Positions 61,150 through 64,000 of a stretch of 64,000 nt of DNA are shown here, one piece after another. Origin of the DNA: Sulfurimonas sp. (GTDB taxonomy: Bacteria > Campylobacterota > Campylobacteria > Campylobacterales > Sulfurimonadaceae); NCBI GenBank assembly GCA_028044295.1, contig JAOFSE010000008.1, forward strand, positions 34,994 through 98,993. Direction: 5' to 3'. A program made the translations under genes and the position numbers. The first letter of the stretch is position 1. Every line of letters begins with the position of its first letter. A model generated the notes under the pieces. That model worked only from the letters and a program-made list of their open reading frames with translations, made no database searches and had not been told where the DNA came from.

Positions 61150-63338
61150 TGATTTCTCAATCTTTAAACAGTGTATTTCAAAAATCAATATTATATGCGA
61201 AAGAATTAAGACACGAGTATATTACAATTGAACATGTTTTTTATCAACTTTTATCTTCAATAGATGGTGCAAAAATCATCTCCGCTTGTGGTGGTGATGT
61301 AGAAAAAATGAAAGAGCTAATTAAGAATTATATATATACAAATATTGATACCCTTCCTGATCATATTAATCAAGAACCTTTTGAGAGTGTAGCACTTTCA
61401 CGTCTGATTGATACTATGATCAAACATATTCAAAGTTCACAGCAACAAGGTGCGGAAATAGGTGACTTGATTGCTGCTCTATTTGAAGAAGAAAATACTT
61501 TTACATATATGCTATTAAGTGAGTATCACATATCAAGACTTGATATACTTGAAATAATTTCTCATACAAATAATTCTACAGATGAGTCAGAAGAGGAATC
61601 AGAATCAGAGTCTTATCTGAATAAGTATTCAATCAATCTACTTGAAAAAGCAAAAGATGGAAAAATAGACCCAGTAATTGGCCGTGATAGTGAGATACAA
61701 AGAGTAACACAAATTCTTTGTCGTAGAAAGAAAAACAACCCTATTTTAGTTGGTGAAGCTGGTGTTGGTAAAACTGCTATTGCAGAAGGACTAGCACTAA
61801 ATATAGTTGCAGAAAAAGTTCCAGATATCATAAAAGAATCTAAATTATTTGCACTTGACTTAAGTGCGCTACTTGCTGGTACAAAATATAGAGGAGACTT
61901 TGAGAAAAGATTAAAAGGTGTAATGGATGAATTAAAGAAAATTCCAGAAGCTATTCTTTTCATAGATGAGATTCATACTCTAATTGGTGCAGGAGCCACA
62001 AGTGGGACTATGGATGCAGCAAACCAATTAAAACCAGCTCTTGCGAGTGGAGAATTAAGATGTATGGGTGCTACAACATTCGCTGAGTATAGAAATGGAT
62101 TTGAAAAAGATAAAGCATTAAGTAGAAGATTTGCAAAAGTAGATATCAATGAACCATCCGTACAAACTACTGTAAAAATTCTTAGAGGCTTAAAAAGTAA
62201 ATATGAAGAACATCATAATGTCATTTATACAGACAAAGCTTTGAAAACTGCAGTCGAGTTATCTAAAAGATATATCACAGACAGATTTCTACCAGATAAG
62301 GCTATTGACTTGATAGATGAAACAGCAGCATCTTTTCATCTTCAAAAGAAAATTAAAAAAAGAGTTCAGGCAAGTGATATAGAAAATACAATATCAAAAA
62401 TTGTAGGTGTAAATAATTCTAAAGTTACAAAAAATGACACAGCATCTCTTATAACTCTTGAGAGTGATTTACAGAAAAAAGTAATTGGACAAGACGAAGC
62501 TGTGATGGAAGTTAGTAAAGCTATAAAAATATCAAAAGCTGGCCTAACACCTGACAATAAACCTATTGCATCATTTTTATTTTCAGGACCAACTGGTGTA
62601 GGTAAAACAGAGTTAGCTCTTTCGCTTAGTAACATACTTGGAATTAACTTTGAAAGATTCGATATGAGTGAATATATGGAAAAACATTCTATTAGTAGAC
62701 TAGTTGGTGCACCTCCTGGCTATGTTGGTTACGAGCAAGGTGGATTATTAACAGAAGCAGTAAAAAAACATCCATACACTGTTTTACTATTAGATGAAAT
62801 AGAAAAAGCTCATCCTGATTTAGTTAATATTTTACTTCAAATTATGGATAGTGCTACACTAACTGATAATAATGGATATAAAGCAAACTTTAAAAATGTG
62901 ATACTTATTATGACATCAAATATTGGTGCAACTGCTAGAAATGTAATGGGATTCAATAAAGATGATTCTATATCAAAAGGCGAGGAATTAAAAGCATTCT
63001 TCACTCCAGAGTTTAGAAATAGACTTGATGCATTAGTAGAATTTGATCAACTAGGAATAGAGTCAGTATATGGAATAGTTTCTAAGTTTATAGACGAATT
63101 AAACTTAGAGCTTAAAAAGAAAAAAATAACTGTTAAAATATCACAAAAAGCTAAAGAGTATATAGCTGAAAGTGCCTATTCTCCAGAAATGGGAGCTAGA
63201 CCTATAAAACGATATATACAAGACAATATCACCAATAAACTAAGTGATGAGATACTATTTGGTAAACTGAAAAAAGGTGGTCAAGTTTCTGTGTCATTCA
63301 ATAAAAAACTAATTTTGAACTTTAAAGAAACTATTTGA
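61149..63338 (+). CDS. clpA: ATP-dependent protease ATPase subunit ClpA
   Basis: A 729-residue double-AAA+ unfoldase that feeds ClpP. NBD1 has GEAGVGKTA with GRDSEIQRVTQILCRRKKNN before it, and NBD2 has GPTGVGKTE and YEQGGLLTEAV. The short N-terminal ClpN domain lacks a long M-domain, which separates it from ClpB. MGF in NIGATARNVMGF fits the ClpP-docking loop. It is the middle gene of the clpS-clpA-aat unit. Confidence 0.95.
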   Translation: MISQSLNSVFQKSILYAKELRHEYITIEHVFYQLLSSIDGAKIISACGGDVEKMKELIKNYIYTNIDTLPDHINQEPFESVALSRLIDTMIKHIQSSQQQGAEIGDLIAALFEEENTFTYMLLSEYHISRLDILEIISHTNNSTDESEEESESESYLNKYSINLLEKAKDGKIDPVIGRDSEIQRVTQILCRRKKNNPILVGEAGVGKTAIAEGLALNIVAEKVPDIIKESKLFALDLSALLAGTKYRGDFEKRLKGVMDELKKIPEAILFIDEIHTLIGAGATSGTMDAANQLKPALASGELRCMGATTFAEYRNGFEKDKALSRRFAKVDINEPSVQTTVKILRGLKSKYEEHHNVIYTDKALKTAVELSKRYITDRFLPDKAIDLIDETAASFHLQKKIKKRVQASDIENTISKIVGVNNSKVTKNDTASLITLESDLQKKVIGQDEAVMEVSKAIKISKAGLTPDNKPIASFLFSGPTGVGKTELALSLSNILGINFERFDMSEYMEKHSISRLVGAPPGYVGYEQGGLLTEAVKKHPYTVLLLDEIEKAHPDLVNILLQIMDSATLTDNNGYKANFKNVILIMTSNIGATARNVMGFNKDDSISKGEELKAFFTPEFRNRLDALVEFDQLGIESVYGIVSKFIDELNLELKKKKITVKISQKAKEYIAESAYSPEMGARPIKRYIQDNITNKLSDEILFGKLKKGGQVSVSFNKKLILNFKETI

Positions 63339-64000
63339 GTATAGAACAACTCACTAAATATTCACTAAATTTTCCAGACCCTAATGATGCTAATGAAGAT
63401 GGCATTATTGCTTGGGGTGGAGACCTACAACCATTACGACTAATTAATGCATACAAAAATGGAATATTTCCATGGTACTCTAAAGATGAACCAATTATAT
63501 GGTGGTCTGTTAACCCCAGATTAATCATGGAATTGGATGATTTTAAACTAAGAAAATCACTACAGAAAAGTATTAAAAAATTCACATATAAATTTAATTC
63601 TAACTTCACAGAAGTAATAAATAATTGTGCCAAAGTATCAAGAAGTAAGCAAGCTGGAAGCTGGATACAAAATGAAACAATCGAAGCATACACACTCTTA
63701 CATAAGATGGGTGTTGCCCACTCCATTGAGAGTTACTATGAAGGTCAACTTGTTGGTGGGCTCTATGGTCTTAGTATAGGAGGTGTATTTTGTGGGGAGT
63801 CAATGTTTTCAAAAAAAAGTGATGCTTCGAAATCTGCATATGCTGTATTAGTAAAACATTTAAAGCATTGGGGATATGATTTTATCGATTGTCAAGTACC
63901 AACAGATCATTTAAAAAGTCTAGGTGCTAAAGAAGTAGATAGAGAGTATTTTTTAAATAGATTATATAGTGTAAATATGAATAAATTAAATCATACATGG
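63335..64000 (+). CDS. aat: Leucyl/phenylalanyl-tRNA-protein transferase (runs off the window)
   Basis: Aat adds Leu or Phe to N-terminal Arg/Lys and so creates the degrons that ClpS recognises. From TTG 63335 the frame is open for 222 codons to the window end. Motifs are NFPDPNDANEDGIIAWGGDL, YKNGIFPWYS, IWWSVNPRLIM, AGSWIQNETIEAY, GVAHSIESYYEGQLVGGLYG and FCGESMFSKKSDASKSA. TTG overlaps the ClpA stop (TTGA), the only plausible start. The family is about 230 residues, so it is nearly complete. Confidence 0.93.
   Translation, partial: MSIEQLTKYSLNFPDPNDANEDGIIAWGGDLQPLRLINAYKNGIFPWYSKDEPIIWWSVNPRLIMELDDFKLRKSLQKSIKKFTYKFNSNFTEVINNCAKVSRSKQAGSWIQNETIEAYTLLHKMGVAHSIESYYEGQLVGGLYGLSIGGVFCGESMFSKKSDASKSAYAVLVKHLKHWGYDFIDCQVPTDHLKSLGAKEVDREYFLNRLYSVNMNKLNHTW

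Overview
The window reads as a chromosome segment from a free-living member of the Campylobacterota (Epsilonproteobacteria), most likely a Sulfurimonas-type sulfur oxidiser. The evidence is an AT-rich base composition, the order rpmH-rnpA-yidD-yidC-jag-mnmE, and the order rplY-pth-YjgP/YjgQ permease-lysA-HAD-pheA-hisC-fliF-fliG-fliH-dxs, which is also the order in Campylobacter. It also carries several protein families best known from this phylum. Genes are packed tightly, many with 1 to 30 base overlaps. I saw no tRNA, rRNA, CRISPR array, transposase or phage gene. The longest stretch without a gene is about 217 bases (15168-15384).

Layout. 1-4745 (minus strand): ribosomal protein L34, RNase P protein, membrane insertion (YidD, YidC), the RNA-binding protein Jag/KhpB, the tRNA-modification GTPase MnmE and the start of ruvX. 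4818-9479 (minus): a small four-haem cytochrome c, the disaggregase ClpB behind a heat-shock-type promoter, a PLP enzyme of the D-cysteine desulfhydrase family and an exported PpiC-type foldase. 9567-16910: nth, cmoA, class II aldolase, a DUF342 (FapA-like) protein with a coiled-coil partner, a small HTH regulator cassette, HU and an exported cyclophilin. 16927-24748: a PiT transporter, a TlpA-like thioredoxin, then a complete three-subunit molybdopterin oxidoreductase operon (FeS, NrfD-type anchor, Tat-exported catalytic subunit) and a DUF2231 membrane protein. 24904-28751: three two-component output proteins (winged-helix, orphan output domain, GGDEF-EAL).

28813-31032 (minus): aroK, a periplasmic thioredoxin and hisD. 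31141-36211 (plus): ctpA, purC, purS, purQ, an SH3-like membrane protein, plsC and crcB. 36213-42428: a lone ABC ATPase with a dimeric dUTPase, a 56-residue cysteine protein, and an apparent ovothiol operon (ovoA, an ovoB-like PLP lyase, a 76-residue protein, a PPOX-fold flavoprotein) divergent from pgeF. 42420-56509 (minus): dxs, flagellar C-ring and export genes, aromatic, histidine and lysine biosynthesis, pth, rplY, pilT and transaldolase. 56513-60792 (minus): a histidine kinase with a small membrane protein, pabB, pyrB and bioD. 60850-64000 (plus): clpS-clpA-aat, the bacterial N-degron pathway as one operon; aat runs off the window.

The signal that no single gene explains is the palindrome TACATGTA. 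I counted 25 copies by hand across the window, roughly ten times what base composition predicts. They lie in coding sequence in all three codon phases. This looks like DNA-level selection rather than protein conservation.
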